From Streptomyces fradiae ATCC 10745 = DSM 40063 (GTDB lineage: Bacteria > Actinomycetota > Actinomycetes > Streptomycetales > Streptomycetaceae): 64,000 bases of DNA. Positions 16,003 to 24,358 of the stretch are shown one piece after another. The position numbers and the translations under genes are program-made. The DNA lies in NCBI RefSeq assembly GCF_008704425.1, contig NZ_CP023696.1:4380501-4444500 (forward strand), in the 5' to 3' direction. The notes beneath the pieces were generated by a model that saw only the letters and a list, made by a program, of their open reading frames with translations, was not told the origin of the DNA and made no database searches. Position 1 is the stretch's first letter, and every line of letters starts with the position of its first letter.

Positions 16003-16331
16003 CCCGCCACGCCGCCCCCCGGCCCGCCGTCGCGGCCCTCGACGGGCTCACCGTCGCGGCCCCCGGCAGGCCCGCTCCGCCCGGGTCGGCCCCGGCCGGG
16101 TCCGTTCCGGCCGGGTCGGCTCCGCCCGGGTCGGCTCCGCTCGGGGCCGTTCCGGACCGGCCCGCTCCGCCCGGGGCCGCCCCGGCGTCCGGGCACCGCC
16201 CACCGCCCACGGGCTCCGCGGCCCACCGCTCACCGCCCCCACGCCCCACGGCTCACCGCCCGCCACCCGCGCGCCCGGCCGCGCGCCGGCCGTCCCCCGC
16301 CCGCCACCTCGCGAGGTTCTCCCGCCCATGA
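15999..16331 (+). CDS. Possible 110-residue Pro/Ala-rich protein
   Basis: The frame starts at GTG 15999 inside the previous stop (GTGA), and its own stop overlaps the next start (ATGA). Such double coupling is unlikely by chance in a non-coding gap. The product begins VTRHAAPRPAVAALDGLTVAAPG and continues in tandem PAGS/PPGS blocks encoded by a 12-15-base repeat near 16075-16190. It has no membrane segment, signal or known domain. It may instead be a spacer that merely stays open. Confidence 0.4.
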   Translation: MTRHAAPRPAVAALDGLTVAAPGRPAPPGSAPAGSVPAGSAPPGSAPLGAVPDRPAPPGAAPASGHRPPPTGSAAHRSPPPRPTAHRPPPARPAARRPSPARHLARFSRP

Positions 16332-17056
16332 ACGCACGTCAGCGCCGCGGCGTCATCCTGCTCGTCCTGTCGGTCCTGTGCGCCCTCGGCGCGTTCGCCG
16401 GCGTCGTCGCCATCGTCACGGACGTCCAGGCGAAGGTCGGCCCCGAGGTCGCGGCGTACCGCGTCAAGGCGGACGTACCGGCCTACGCGGCCCTGCGGCC
16501 CGCCCAGTTCGAGAAGGTCACCATGCCGGAGCGGTGGCTGTCCGCCAACGCCGTACGGGACCTCTCGGCCGTCCAGGGCAAGATCGCCGCGGCCGGCCTC
16601 AAGAAGGGCTCCCTGCTCCAGAAGGACATGGTCGCCGACCGCCCGGCCCTCGCCGCCGGCGAACAGGAGATCGCCATCATGATCGACGCCTCCACCGGCG
16701 TCGCCGGCAAGATCACCGCGGGGGCGCGGGTCAACATCTTCGCCACCTTCGACGACGAGGGCCGCGGCAAGAACGCCGTCGCCGAGTCCCGGCTCATCGT
16801 CGCCGGCGCCCGCGTCCTCGACGTCGGCCGGCTCACCCCCCTCGACCAGCGCCGGGCCGACGGCGGCGGCACGGCGGGCGGCGCCCGCGAGGCCGTGCCG
16901 ATCACCTTCGCCCTCACCACCGCCGACGCCCAGCGCGTCGCCTACGCCGAGTCGTTCGCCGAGCACGTACGCCTCGCCCTGCTGCCCGAGGACGGCCCCG
17001 CCGCCCTGAAGCCCGGCGACTCGAGGTACACCCTCGACGAAGACAAGAACAAGTGA
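16328..17056 (+). CDS. Flp pilus assembly protein RcpC/CpaB
   Basis: The 242-residue protein has one N-terminal membrane segment (about residues 7-28, GVILLVLSVLCALGAFAGVVAIV). An SAF domain (AYRVKADVPAYAALRPAQFEKVTMPERWL) and the RcpC/CpaB C-terminal domain follow. In Gram-negative Tad systems CpaB works with the secretin. Here, in a monoderm, it probably acts on the outer face of the membrane, bound to peptidoglycan or the pilus base. ATG overlaps the previous stop. TadZ follows after 16 bases. Confidence 0.85.
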   Translation: MNARQRRGVILLVLSVLCALGAFAGVVAIVTDVQAKVGPEVAAYRVKADVPAYAALRPAQFEKVTMPERWLSANAVRDLSAVQGKIAAAGLKKGSLLQKDMVADRPALAAGEQEIAIMIDASTGVAGKITAGARVNIFATFDDEGRGKNAVAESRLIVAGARVLDVGRLTPLDQRRADGGGTAGGAREAVPITFALTTADAQRVAYAESFAEHVRLALLPEDGPAALKPGDSRYTLDEDKNK

Positions 17057-17072
17057 GGGGACGGGCAGCACG

Positions 17073-18302
17073 ATGACCGTTCGCGTCCTCGCGGCCGTCG
17101 GCGACCCCGACGCGGCCCGCGCCATCACCACCCTCCTCGACCAGCTCCCCGACGTCGAACAGGCCGCTCCCGCCCCCGCCGGCGACTCCACCACCCTGGT
17201 GGACACGCTCGCCCGCGCCGCCGCCGACTCCCTCGACGGGCTGCCCGAGGTCGTCCTCGTCCACGAGCGGATCGGCCCCGTCCCCGCGCTCGACCTGATC
17301 CGCGAGACCGCCCTGCGCTTCCCCGCCGTCGGCGTCGTCCTCGTCACCGGCGACACCAGCCCCGGCCTGTACTCGGCCGCCATGGACTCCGGCGCCCGCG
17401 GACTCGTCGGCCTGCCCCTGTCGTACGAGGAGCTCGCCCAGCGCGTCCAGTCCGCCGCCGCCTGGGCGTCCGGCGTCCGCCGCCACCTCGGCCAGGGCGG
17501 CGACGCCCACACCGGGCCGGGCGGCACCGTCGTCACCGTGAGCGGGGCCAAGGGCGGCGTCGGCACCACGGTCACCGCCGTCCAGCTCGCCCTCGCCGCC
17601 CGCGCCTCCGGCCGCACGGTCGCCCTCGCCGACCTCGACCTCCAGTCCGGCGACGTCGCCTCCTACCTGGACGTGCGGTTCCGCCGCTCCGCCGCCGACC
17701 TCGCCGCCATCGAGGACATCACCCCCCGCGTCCTCCAGGACGTCCTCTACACCCACCCGACCGGCCTGGCCCTGCTCCTCGCCCCCGCCGACGGGGAGCG
17801 CGGCGAGGAGGTCACCGACCGGTCCGCCCGCCAGATCGTCAGCGCCCTGCGCCACCGCTACGAGGTCGTCGTCGTCGACTGCGGCACGCAGATGGACTCC
17901 GCGAACGCCGCCGCCGTCGAGATGGCCGACACCGCCCTCCTCGTCGTCACCCCCGACGTCGTCGCCGTCCGCGCCGCCAAGCGCATGGTCCGCCTCTGGG
18001 ACCGGCTCCAGATCCGCAAGGGCGAGGACACCACCACCGTCGTCAACCGCCACACCCGCAACACCGAGATCCAGCCCGCGCTCGTGGAGCGCATCACCGG
18101 CACCCGCGTCGCCCGCACCGCCGTGCCCGCCGCGTTCAAGGAGCTCCAGCCGGCCGTCGACGCGGGCCGCATGCACGACCTGGACGCCAAGTCAGCGGTC
18201 AAGCAGGCCCTGTGGGCGCTCGCCGGAGAGCTGGGCCTGGTCAAGGCCCCGGAATCGACGGGCGCCCGGCCGGGCAGGCTGCTGAAGGCACGCAGGAAGT
18301 AG
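17073..18302 (+). CDS. TadZ/CpaE-like MinD-family ATPase
   Basis: This 409-residue protein has an N-terminal receiver-like domain (about 1-130) and a MinD/ParA ATPase domain. The deviant Walker A motif is SGAKGGVGTTVTA (about 158-170), and DLDLQSGDVASYL follows. TadZ proteins place the pilus machine at its site on the membrane. The MinD part keeps the signature lysine. The start follows GGGACGGGCAGCACG with modest Shine-Dalgarno character. It is part of the same + strand unit as its neighbours. Confidence 0.9.
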   Translation: MTVRVLAAVGDPDAARAITTLLDQLPDVEQAAPAPAGDSTTLVDTLARAAADSLDGLPEVVLVHERIGPVPALDLIRETALRFPAVGVVLVTGDTSPGLYSAAMDSGARGLVGLPLSYEELAQRVQSAAAWASGVRRHLGQGGDAHTGPGGTVVTVSGAKGGVGTTVTAVQLALAARASGRTVALADLDLQSGDVASYLDVRFRRSAADLAAIEDITPRVLQDVLYTHPTGLALLLAPADGERGEEVTDRSARQIVSALRHRYEVVVVDCGTQMDSANAAAVEMADTALLVVTPDVVAVRAAKRMVRLWDRLQIRKGEDTTTVVNRHTRNTEIQPALVERITGTRVARTAVPAAFKELQPAVDAGRMHDLDAKSAVKQALWALAGELGLVKAPESTGARPGRLLKARRK

Positions 18303-18325
18303 CGGGGGAGAGGGGAGGGGCGGCC

Positions 18326-18784
18326 ATGGCACGCGCGCGGACGAAGGCGCCGCACGGCGGACGCCGACGACAGCGGTACGGCGACGAGGGGCACCGGTAC
18401 GGCGCCCCACGGCTCCCGTACGGCGACGGCGGGCACCGGTACGGCGACCGGGGCCAGGTGGCGGTGGAGTTCACCGGCATGGTCCCGCTCGTGCTCGGCG
18501 TCCTGCTCCTGCTCTGGCAGGCGGCCCTGATCGGCTACACGTACTCCCTGGCGGGCAACGCCGCCGACGAGGCCGCCCGCGCGGGAGCCGTCGGCGGCGA
18601 CTGCGCGGCCGCGGCCGGGTCGAAGCTGTCCGGCGCCTGGTCGGCGAGCACCTCGTGCGGCGGCGCGGGCGACCTGTTCACGGCGGACGTCAGCATCCGC
18701 GTCCCCGCCCTGTTCCCCGGCGCGAACCTCCCCTTCACCGTCCGGGCCCACGCGGCGGCGGCCGACGAACGGGACCCCCGGTGA
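18326..18784 (+). CDS. TadE-family pseudopilin
   Basis: This 152-residue protein starts at ATG 18326 behind GGGGAGGGG. A basic, repetitive N-terminus (YGDEGHRYG and YGDGGHRYGD) precedes the TadE signature GQVAVEFTGMVPLVLGVLLLLWQ, with prepilin-peptidase cleavage expected around the Gly-Gln before VAVEF. The rest is a small periplasmic-type domain with two cysteines (GGDCAAAA and TSCGG) that may pair. TadE pseudopilins are minor pilus components or assembly factors. Confidence 0.88.
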   Translation: MARARTKAPHGGRRRQRYGDEGHRYGAPRLPYGDGGHRYGDRGQVAVEFTGMVPLVLGVLLLLWQAALIGYTYSLAGNAADEAARAGAVGGDCAAAAGSKLSGAWSASTSCGGAGDLFTADVSIRVPALFPGANLPFTVRAHAAAADERDPR

Positions 18785-19164
18785 CCCCCCGCCCGCACCC
18801 GCGCCCCCGCCCCGACCGGGGCCAGGCGGCCATCGAGTTCGTGGGCTGGATCGGCTTCCTGCTGATCGCCGCCCTCGCCGCGATCCAGCTCGGCATCGTC
18901 GCCTACGCCGCCCAGCAGGCCGGCACCGCCTCCCGCGCCGCCGCCCGCGTCGCCTCCCAGGGCGGCGACGGCGCGTCCGCCGGGCGCGCCGCCATGAGCG
19001 GCTGGCTCGCCGACGGCGCCTCCGTCAGCGCCCCGGCCGGGCCCGAGGACGTCACCGCGACCGTCACCGTCCGCATCCCGACCGTCCTGCCCCTCCTCGG
19101 CTTCGACCCGGTCACCCGCACCACCACCATGCCCGTCACGACCAGCGAGGGAGGGACCCCATGA
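18781..19164 (+). CDS. Second TadE/TadF-like pseudopilin
   Basis: Translation starts at GTG 18781 within the stop of the first tadE (GTGA), giving 127 residues. After a short Pro/Arg-rich leader comes DRGQAAIEFVGWIGFLLIAALAAIQLGIVAYAAQQAGTA, the TadE/F membrane motif with its conserved glutamate. The C-terminal half is a small extracellular domain. Its stop overlaps the TadA start (ATGA). Confidence 0.87.
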   Translation: MTPRPHPRPRPDRGQAAIEFVGWIGFLLIAALAAIQLGIVAYAAQQAGTASRAAARVASQGGDGASAGRAAMSGWLADGASVSAPAGPEDVTATVTVRIPTVLPLLGFDPVTRTTTMPVTTSEGGTP

Positions 19165-20507
19165 GCCTGCGCGCCCGGATCACCGGCACCGACCCGGCCG
19201 GCGGGAAGGACGGCGAGGAGGACCACCTCGTCGGCGTCTACCGCGCCAAACTCCTGGAGGAGATCGACCTCGCGGAGATGTCCGCCCTCCCGGCCGCCGA
19301 CCGGCGCGTCCGCCTCGAACGGGTCCTCGGCCACATCATCAGCCGCGAGGGCCCCGTCCTCTCCTCCACCGAGCGGTCCCAGCTCATCCGCCGCGTGGTC
19401 GACGAGGCGCTCGGCCTCGGCATCCTCGAACCGCTCCTGGAGGACGCCTCCGTCAGCGAGATCATGGTCAACGGCCCCGACCAGGTGTACGTCGAGCGGC
19501 ACGGCCGCCTCGAACGGCTGCCCATGCGCTTCTCCTCCACCGACCAGCTCATGCAGACCATCGAGCGGATCGTCTCCACCGTCAACCGCCGCGTGGACGA
19601 GTCCAACCCCATGGTCGACGCCCGCCTCCCCTCCGGCGAACGCGTCAACGTCATCATCCCGCCGCTCTCCCTCAGCGGCCCCGTCCTCACCATCCGCCGC
19701 TTCCCGCGCGCCTTCACGCTCCACGAGATGGTCGCCCTCGGCTCCCTCGACGAGCACATGGTGATGCTGCTCTCCGCCCTGGTCCGCGCCAAGTTCAACG
19801 TGATCGTCTCCGGCGCCACCGGCACCGGCAAGACCACCCTCCTCAACGCCCTCTCCGGCCTCGTCCCCGACGGCGAGCGCATCGTCACCATCGAGGACTC
19901 CGCCGAACTGCGCCTCCAGCAGTCCCACGTCATCACCCTGGAGGCCCGCCCCGCCAACGTCGAGGGCAAGGGCCGCATCACCATCCGCGACCTCGTCCGC
20001 AACTCCCTGCGCATGCGCCCCGACCGCATCATCGTCGGCGAGGTCCGCGGCGGCGAGACCCTCGACATGCTCCAGGCCATGTCCACCGGCCACGACGGCT
20101 CCCTCGCCACCGTCCACGCCAACAGCGCCGAGGACGCCCTGACGCGCCTGCAGACCCTCGCCTCCATGTCCGAGGTGGAGGTCCCCTACGCCGCCGTCAA
20201 GGACCAGATCAACAGCGCCGTCGACGTGATCGTCCAGCTCACCCGGCACGCCGACGGCACCCGGCGGATCACCGAGATCGCCGTCCTCGACTCCCACGGC
20301 CGCGAGGAGTACCGCATCGCCACCGTCTGCCGCTTCGAGGCCCAGCCCATGACCCCCGACGGCCGCGTCCACGGCCGCTTCACCCACCACCCGCTGCCCC
20401 GCCGCATCGCCGAACGCCTCCGCCTGCACAACGAGCCCACCCCCGCCGCCTTCGGCGTCGCCCACAGCGACGCCCAGCTCGCCCTGCGCGGCGCCACCGC
20501 CGCGTAA
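19161..20507 (+). CDS. TadA/CpaF secretion ATPase
   Basis: The 448-residue hexameric ATPase drives Flp pilus assembly from the cytosol. After an N-terminal domain (DASVSEIMVNGPDQVYVERHG), the ATPase domain shows Walker A SGATGTGKTTLL (about 217-228), the Asp-box-like TIEDSAEL, Walker B RIIVGEVRGGE and a His box (STGHDGSLATVHANS). Length and motifs are standard for the family. ATG overlaps the previous stop. Confidence 0.96.
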   Translation: MSLRARITGTDPAGGKDGEEDHLVGVYRAKLLEEIDLAEMSALPAADRRVRLERVLGHIISREGPVLSSTERSQLIRRVVDEALGLGILEPLLEDASVSEIMVNGPDQVYVERHGRLERLPMRFSSTDQLMQTIERIVSTVNRRVDESNPMVDARLPSGERVNVIIPPLSLSGPVLTIRRFPRAFTLHEMVALGSLDEHMVMLLSALVRAKFNVIVSGATGTGKTTLLNALSGLVPDGERIVTIEDSAELRLQQSHVITLEARPANVEGKGRITIRDLVRNSLRMRPDRIIVGEVRGGETLDMLQAMSTGHDGSLATVHANSAEDALTRLQTLASMSEVEVPYAAVKDQINSAVDVIVQLTRHADGTRRITEIAVLDSHGREEYRIATVCRFEAQPMTPDGRVHGRFTHHPLPRRIAERLRLHNEPTPAAFGVAHSDAQLALRGATAA

Positions 20508-20553
20508 CCCCACACGCCCCCCACGACAACCGGAATCGACGGACGACGACACG

Positions 20554-21492
20554 ATGGACAACCTCCCGCTCCTGACGCTCGGCGCCACCCTCCTGGCCGG
20601 CCTCCTCGCCGTCCTGGGCGTGCACGCCCACGCCGCCGGCAGGGCGCAGCAGAAGGCGCTCGTGGCGCGGATGGCCCAGACGGGCCCCGTCCCCCTCGCC
20701 GGCCGGGGCCGCCGGTTCCCCGCCCTCGACCGGCGGCTGCGCCGCACCCGCTACGGCCGCCGCGTCGAGCGGAAGCTCGCCGCCACCGGCCTGGACGTCA
20801 CCCCCGCCGAGTACACGGTGTACGCCCTCGCCGGCCTCGTCGCCCTGTACGCCACGGCGACCGCCGTGTTCGCCCCGTTCTTCGGCGTCCTGGCCGTCCT
20901 CGCCGGGCTGTGGGGCGCCGACGCCTTCCTCACCTGGCAGCGGCGCCGCCGTACCGAGGCGTTCATCAACCAGCTCCCCGAACTGACCCGCGTCCTGGCC
21001 AACGCCACCCAGGCCGGGCTCGCCCTGCGCACCGCCATCTCCATGGCCGCCGACGAGCTGGACGACCCGGCCGGCGAGGAACTGCGCAGGGTCGCCGACC
21101 AGCTCGCCGTCGGCCGCAGCCTGGACGACGCCCTCGGCGACCTCGCGGACCGGCTGCCCTCCCGCGAACTCGTCGTCCTCGTCACCACCCTCGTCCTGTC
21201 CAACCGGGCGGGCGGCCAGGTCGTCGGCTCGCTGCGCAACCTCACCGGCACCCTCGACGAGCGCAAGGAGACCCGCCGCGAGGTCACCACCCTGCTGTCC
21301 CAGGTGAAGGTCACCGCCTTCGCCCTGCCCCTCCTCGGCCTCGGCTTCCTCCTGATGATCAACGGGATGAACCCGGGGGCGCTGGACAAGATGACCGGCT
21401 CCTTCGCCGGGCAGGCCGGCTCGCTCGTCGCCTTCGCGCTGTACACGGCCGGCTTCGTGATGATCCGCCGCCTCTCGCGGGTCCGGGTCTGA
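20554..21492 (+). CDS. TadB inner-membrane platform protein
   Basis: The 312-residue type II secretion F-domain protein has N-terminal, central and C-terminal hydrophobic segments. The cytosolic GspF-like part is visible as INQLPELTRVLANATQAGLALRTAI and TLDERKETRREV. TadB and TadC together form the membrane platform on which TadA works. It starts 46 bases after tadA. Confidence 0.92.
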   Translation: MDNLPLLTLGATLLAGLLAVLGVHAHAAGRAQQKALVARMAQTGPVPLAGRGRRFPALDRRLRRTRYGRRVERKLAATGLDVTPAEYTVYALAGLVALYATATAVFAPFFGVLAVLAGLWGADAFLTWQRRRRTEAFINQLPELTRVLANATQAGLALRTAISMAADELDDPAGEELRRVADQLAVGRSLDDALGDLADRLPSRELVVLVTTLVLSNRAGGQVVGSLRNLTGTLDERKETRREVTTLLSQVKVTAFALPLLGLGFLLMINGMNPGALDKMTGSFAGQAGSLVAFALYTAGFVMIRRLSRVRV

Positions 21493-21519
21493 GGCGCGGG
21501 GAAGGGAGAGGAGGGAAGC

Positions 21520-22413
21520 ATGGTCCTGCTGCTGGCCGCCCTGACCGGCCTCGCCGTGTACGGGATCTTCCACGGCGTACGCCTGTACCGCGCCGAGGCC
21601 GAGCTGCCCGGCGACCTCGCCGTCGCCCTGGAGGTCGGCGCCACCCGCACCACCGCCGTCGGCTCCGGCGTCGACCGGCTCGGCATGCGCTGGGCGCCGT
21701 CGGTCCTGCGCCTGATGGGCCCCCGGCGCGTCGACGCCCTGCGCCGCCGCCTCGACATGGCGGGCAACCCCGGCGGCCTCACCGTCGACCGGTACGCCGC
21801 CCGCCGCGCCGTGTACGGCACCCTCGGCGTGGCCGCCGCCCTCGCGATGCTGCTGCGCGGCCAGCCCGTCGTGGCGGCCGTCGTCCTGGCGTACGGGCTG
21901 ACGTGGACGGACGTGCTGCTGCGGCTCGCGATCCGGCGCCGCAGGGACGACATCGAGCGGACCCTGCCCGACTTCCTGGACGTCCTCGCCGTCGTCGTCT
22001 CCGCGGGGCTCGGCTTCCGCCAGGCGCTGGAGCGCGTCGCGGAGCGGTACTCCGGGCCCTGGGCCGACGAACTGCGCATCACCCTGCGCCAGATGGACAT
22101 GGGCGTCAGCCGCCGCGACGCCTTCGACCAGCTGCGCGAGCGCAACGCCTCGGAGCAGGTGTCCATGTTCGTCACCGCCCTCCAGCAGGGCGAGGAACTG
22201 GGCGCCCCGATCGTGGAGACGCTCATCCAGATCGCCAACGACATGCGCCGCACCGACGCCCAGAACGCCCGCCGCGCCGCCGCGAAGGCCGTCCCCAAGA
22301 CGACGCTCGTGGTGACCCTCGTCATGCTGCCCGCCACGATGATCCTCATCGCGCTGAGCTTCTACTACGGCTCCGGCGTCGACCTCACCGAACTGCTCGG
22401 CGGCCGGCCGTGA
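21520..22413 (+). CDS. TadC inner-membrane platform protein
   Basis: The 297-residue protein has the type II secretion F domain (LPDFLDVLAVVVSAGLGFRQALERV, QQGEELGAPIVETL) and membrane segments at both ends. It starts behind AGGAGGGAAGC with ideal spacing. It partners with TadB and is the last gene before a 411-base gap ahead of the pilin. Confidence 0.92.
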   Translation: MVLLLAALTGLAVYGIFHGVRLYRAEAELPGDLAVALEVGATRTTAVGSGVDRLGMRWAPSVLRLMGPRRVDALRRRLDMAGNPGGLTVDRYAARRAVYGTLGVAAALAMLLRGQPVVAAVVLAYGLTWTDVLLRLAIRRRRDDIERTLPDFLDVLAVVVSAGLGFRQALERVAERYSGPWADELRITLRQMDMGVSRRDAFDQLRERNASEQVSMFVTALQQGEELGAPIVETLIQIANDMRRTDAQNARRAAAKAVPKTTLVVTLVMLPATMILIALSFYYGSGVDLTELLGGRP

Positions 22414-22824
22414 CCCCGCACCCCCGCCCCGCCCGCCGGGCGTCTGCGACCGCACACGGACCGGACCCGTTCACCGCGCCCGCCGCACCGTCAGATCCCT
22501 TGCCCGCGGCGGGGAGCGGCGGTCGCCTCGACTCGGCCGAATGTGGGGAAGAGGCTTCGCTTCCGCAAGCGGATGTGGGACATTCGTTGCCGAGTCAACG
22601 GGAGACGACGGGAGCGACGGGGGCGCGACAGGCCATGGCTGATCACAGTTTCCCGCCCTGGTTGCCGAATCCGGCCCATGGACGGGGCTTGAGGCCCATG
22701 ATGATGGGGGTTCACCCTGAGTACGGTCACGACCCCACCCCCGTGACCGCACCCGAACCGGACCCGGCACCACGCGCACCCGGCACCGAAGACCCGCACG
22801 ATCCCGACCCCGGAGGGGACCGCC
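22414..22824. other. 411-base gap between tadC and flp
   Basis: The gap contains a large inverted repeat (22530-22596, listed separately) and an AT-richer segment (22600-22740) that could hold a promoter for the pilin gene. No frame here shows a ribosome site and protein character. A hexamer pair of convincing spacing was not found. Confidence 0.5.
22530..22596. promoter_or_regulatory. Large inverted repeat between tadC and flp, attenuator or terminator candidate
   Basis: The left arm (22530-22544, GACTCGGCCGAATGT) pairs with the right arm (22580-22596) over 15 bases, broken only by a two-base bulge (AA on the complementary strand). Inside is a second hairpin, TCCGC-AA-GCGGA (22562-22573). 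No T-run follows. It may end tadC transcription, protect a processed flp message or bind a regulator. Confidence 0.6.
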
Positions 22825-23058
22825 ATGTCGAACATCGCACTGAAGGCCCTGACTCAGGCCAAGGTGTACGTGGGCACCTGGGCGCACACCACGGCCACCG
22901 CCCTGAAGCACCGCTCCGACCGAGGCCAGGGGGCGGTGGAGTACGTGGGGGTGATCATCCTGGTGGGGGTGATCATCGCCGCGCTCGTGGGTTCCGGCAT
23001 CGGTTCGACCATCGCGTCGAGCCTCATCGCCCGCGTCAGCGCGATCCTCGGTGGTTGA
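22825..23058 (+). CDS. Flp-type pilin subunit
   Basis: The 77-residue prepilin has a basic leader (about residues 1-34) and the Flp signature DRGQGAVEYVGVIILVGVIIAALVGSGIG. Prepilin peptidase cleavage is expected next to GQGAVEY, leaving a mature pilin of roughly 40 residues with the glutamate at +5 and a Tyr. A strong GGAGGGG precedes the ATG. This is the structural subunit polymerised by TadA/B/C. Only one Flp gene is present in the window. Confidence 0.92.
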   Translation: MSNIALKALTQAKVYVGTWAHTTATALKHRSDRGQGAVEYVGVIILVGVIIAALVGSGIGSTIASSLIARVSAILGG

Positions 23059-23726
23059 CCGGAGTACGTGCCCGCGGGCGGGACGCGGGGCAGGCGTCCC
23101 CCCTGTACGTCTTCATGCTGGTGAGCCTGCTCTTTCTCGCGCTCGCGTTCTTCGCGGTGGGCCAGGCCGGTGCCACCCGGAACGGTGCCCAGTCGGCTGC
23201 TGACGCCGCAGCCCTGGCCGCGGCCAAGGAGTCCAGGGACCGGTTCGACCTCGGCCTCCTCGACGGTCCCGGCTGGGAGGACCTGTTCGGTGGCGAGCTG
23301 ACGGGGGAGGACGGCTGCGCGGCCGCCCACACCTACGCCGCCGCCAACGGGGCGAGCGTGAGCGAGTGCGGGGCCCTGGGCGACGGACGGTGGGGCTTCC
23401 GTGTGACCGTCCGGTCGGTGAAGCCCGTGGGCGACACGATCCTGCCGGGCACGGAGGGCCAGCATGCCTCCGCCACCGCCACTGCCGTCGTCCTGCCTCG
23501 GTGCTCCTTCGAAGCAGCGGCCGACGACGTGCCGGACGAGGAGATTCCGGACGGCGGGAATCCGGACGAGTCCAGGGACGACGAGGCCCCCGCGGACGAA
23601 GCCCCCACCGACGGAAAGAAGCCGTCCCCCGGGTCCTTGGACTGCGAGGGCACGAAGCTGGACCTCGATCCCCTAGACCTCCCGGACATGTCCGGCCTCT
23701 TCGAGGTGCGGCTGACCGAGGACTGA
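23055..23726 (+). CDS. TadG-like pilus assembly protein
   Basis: The best start is TTG 23055, which overlaps the pilin stop (TTGA) and gives 223 residues. A membrane segment DAGQASPLYVFMLVSLLFLALAFFAVGQAG is followed by RNGAQSAADAAALAAAKESRD, typical of TadG/Tad-like proteins. The extracellular part holds four or more cysteines and an acidic Asp/Glu/Pro-rich tail. An ATG at 23115 would remove half the membrane segment and is unlikely. Its codon use is less GC-biased than that of the tad genes upstream. Confidence 0.78.
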   Translation: MTGVRARGRDAGQASPLYVFMLVSLLFLALAFFAVGQAGATRNGAQSAADAAALAAAKESRDRFDLGLLDGPGWEDLFGGELTGEDGCAAAHTYAAANGASVSECGALGDGRWGFRVTVRSVKPVGDTILPGTEGQHASATATAVVLPRCSFEAAADDVPDEEIPDGGNPDESRDDEAPADEAPTDGKKPSPGSLDCEGTKLDLDPLDLPDMSGLFEVRLTED

Positions 23727-23746
23727 CCGCGAAGGAACGCAGAGGA

Positions 23747-24358
23747 ATGACACGCATGGGTACGCAGTACGGCGCGACCGCACGCGCGGTTCGGGTCGCA
23801 GCCACGGCCGCCGCGCTGGCGGCTCTGCTCACGGCTTGCGGCAACGGCGGCGGTGACGACGCCAAGGACGGCGGGCCCCAGAAGGCCGGCACCGTCGGTT
23901 CGGCACCCGCGGGCGCGAGCGCCCCTCCCCCGCAGGAGGCGTCCACCGGGCCGGACACGAGCGCGACGCTGGCCACGATCAGCGGGGGCAACGGGCTTGA
24001 GATCGTCATCCACAGCGCCGTCCGCGAAGAGGGCGGATTCCTCACAGTCAACGGAACACTCAAGAACACCACGGGCAAGCTGGTTGTCACACCGCCCCAG
24101 TGGAGCGGCCAGGAGATCCAGGTGCAGAAGACCGGCCCGTCCCTGGCGGGGGTCACCCTGGTCGACAAGGTCGAGAAGAAGCGCTACTACGTACTGCGCG
24201 ACACCGAGGGCTATCCGCTGACGACCACGGGCGTCAACACCATGCAGGCGAATCAGTCCATCTCCGTGTTCGCGCAGTTCCCCGCGCCGCCGACCACCGT
24301 CAGACAGGTCGACATCCAGTTCCCGCTCATGCCCACCGCGACCATCGAGATCTCGTGA
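23747..24358 (+). CDS. Secreted lipoprotein of unknown function, paired with the OmpA-domain gene
   Basis: The 203-residue preprotein has a signal peptide ending in the lipobox LLTAC (cysteine near residue 31). A Gly/Ala/Pro/Ser linker follows, then a beta-rich domain of about 125 residues (GGFLTVNGTLKNTTGKLV, KKRYYVLRDTEGYPL). I do not recognise the domain; it has the look of an immunoglobulin-like fold. The stop overlaps the OmpA-domain start (TGATG), so the two are co-translated. Likely role: outer-face membrane component of the pilus. Confidence 0.8.
   Translation: MTRMGTQYGATARAVRVAATAAALAALLTACGNGGGDDAKDGGPQKAGTVGSAPAGASAPPPQEASTGPDTSATLATISGGNGLEIVIHSAVREEGGFLTVNGTLKNTTGKLVVTPPQWSGQEIQVQKTGPSLAGVTLVDKVEKKRYYVLRDTEGYPLTTTGVNTMQANQSISVFAQFPAPPTTVRQVDIQFPLMPTATIEIS

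Noticed and set aside
19238..20167. Minus-strand frame opposite tadA
   Set aside because: It is the antisense shadow of a gene with clear ATPase motifs. Ser/Arg-rich composition.
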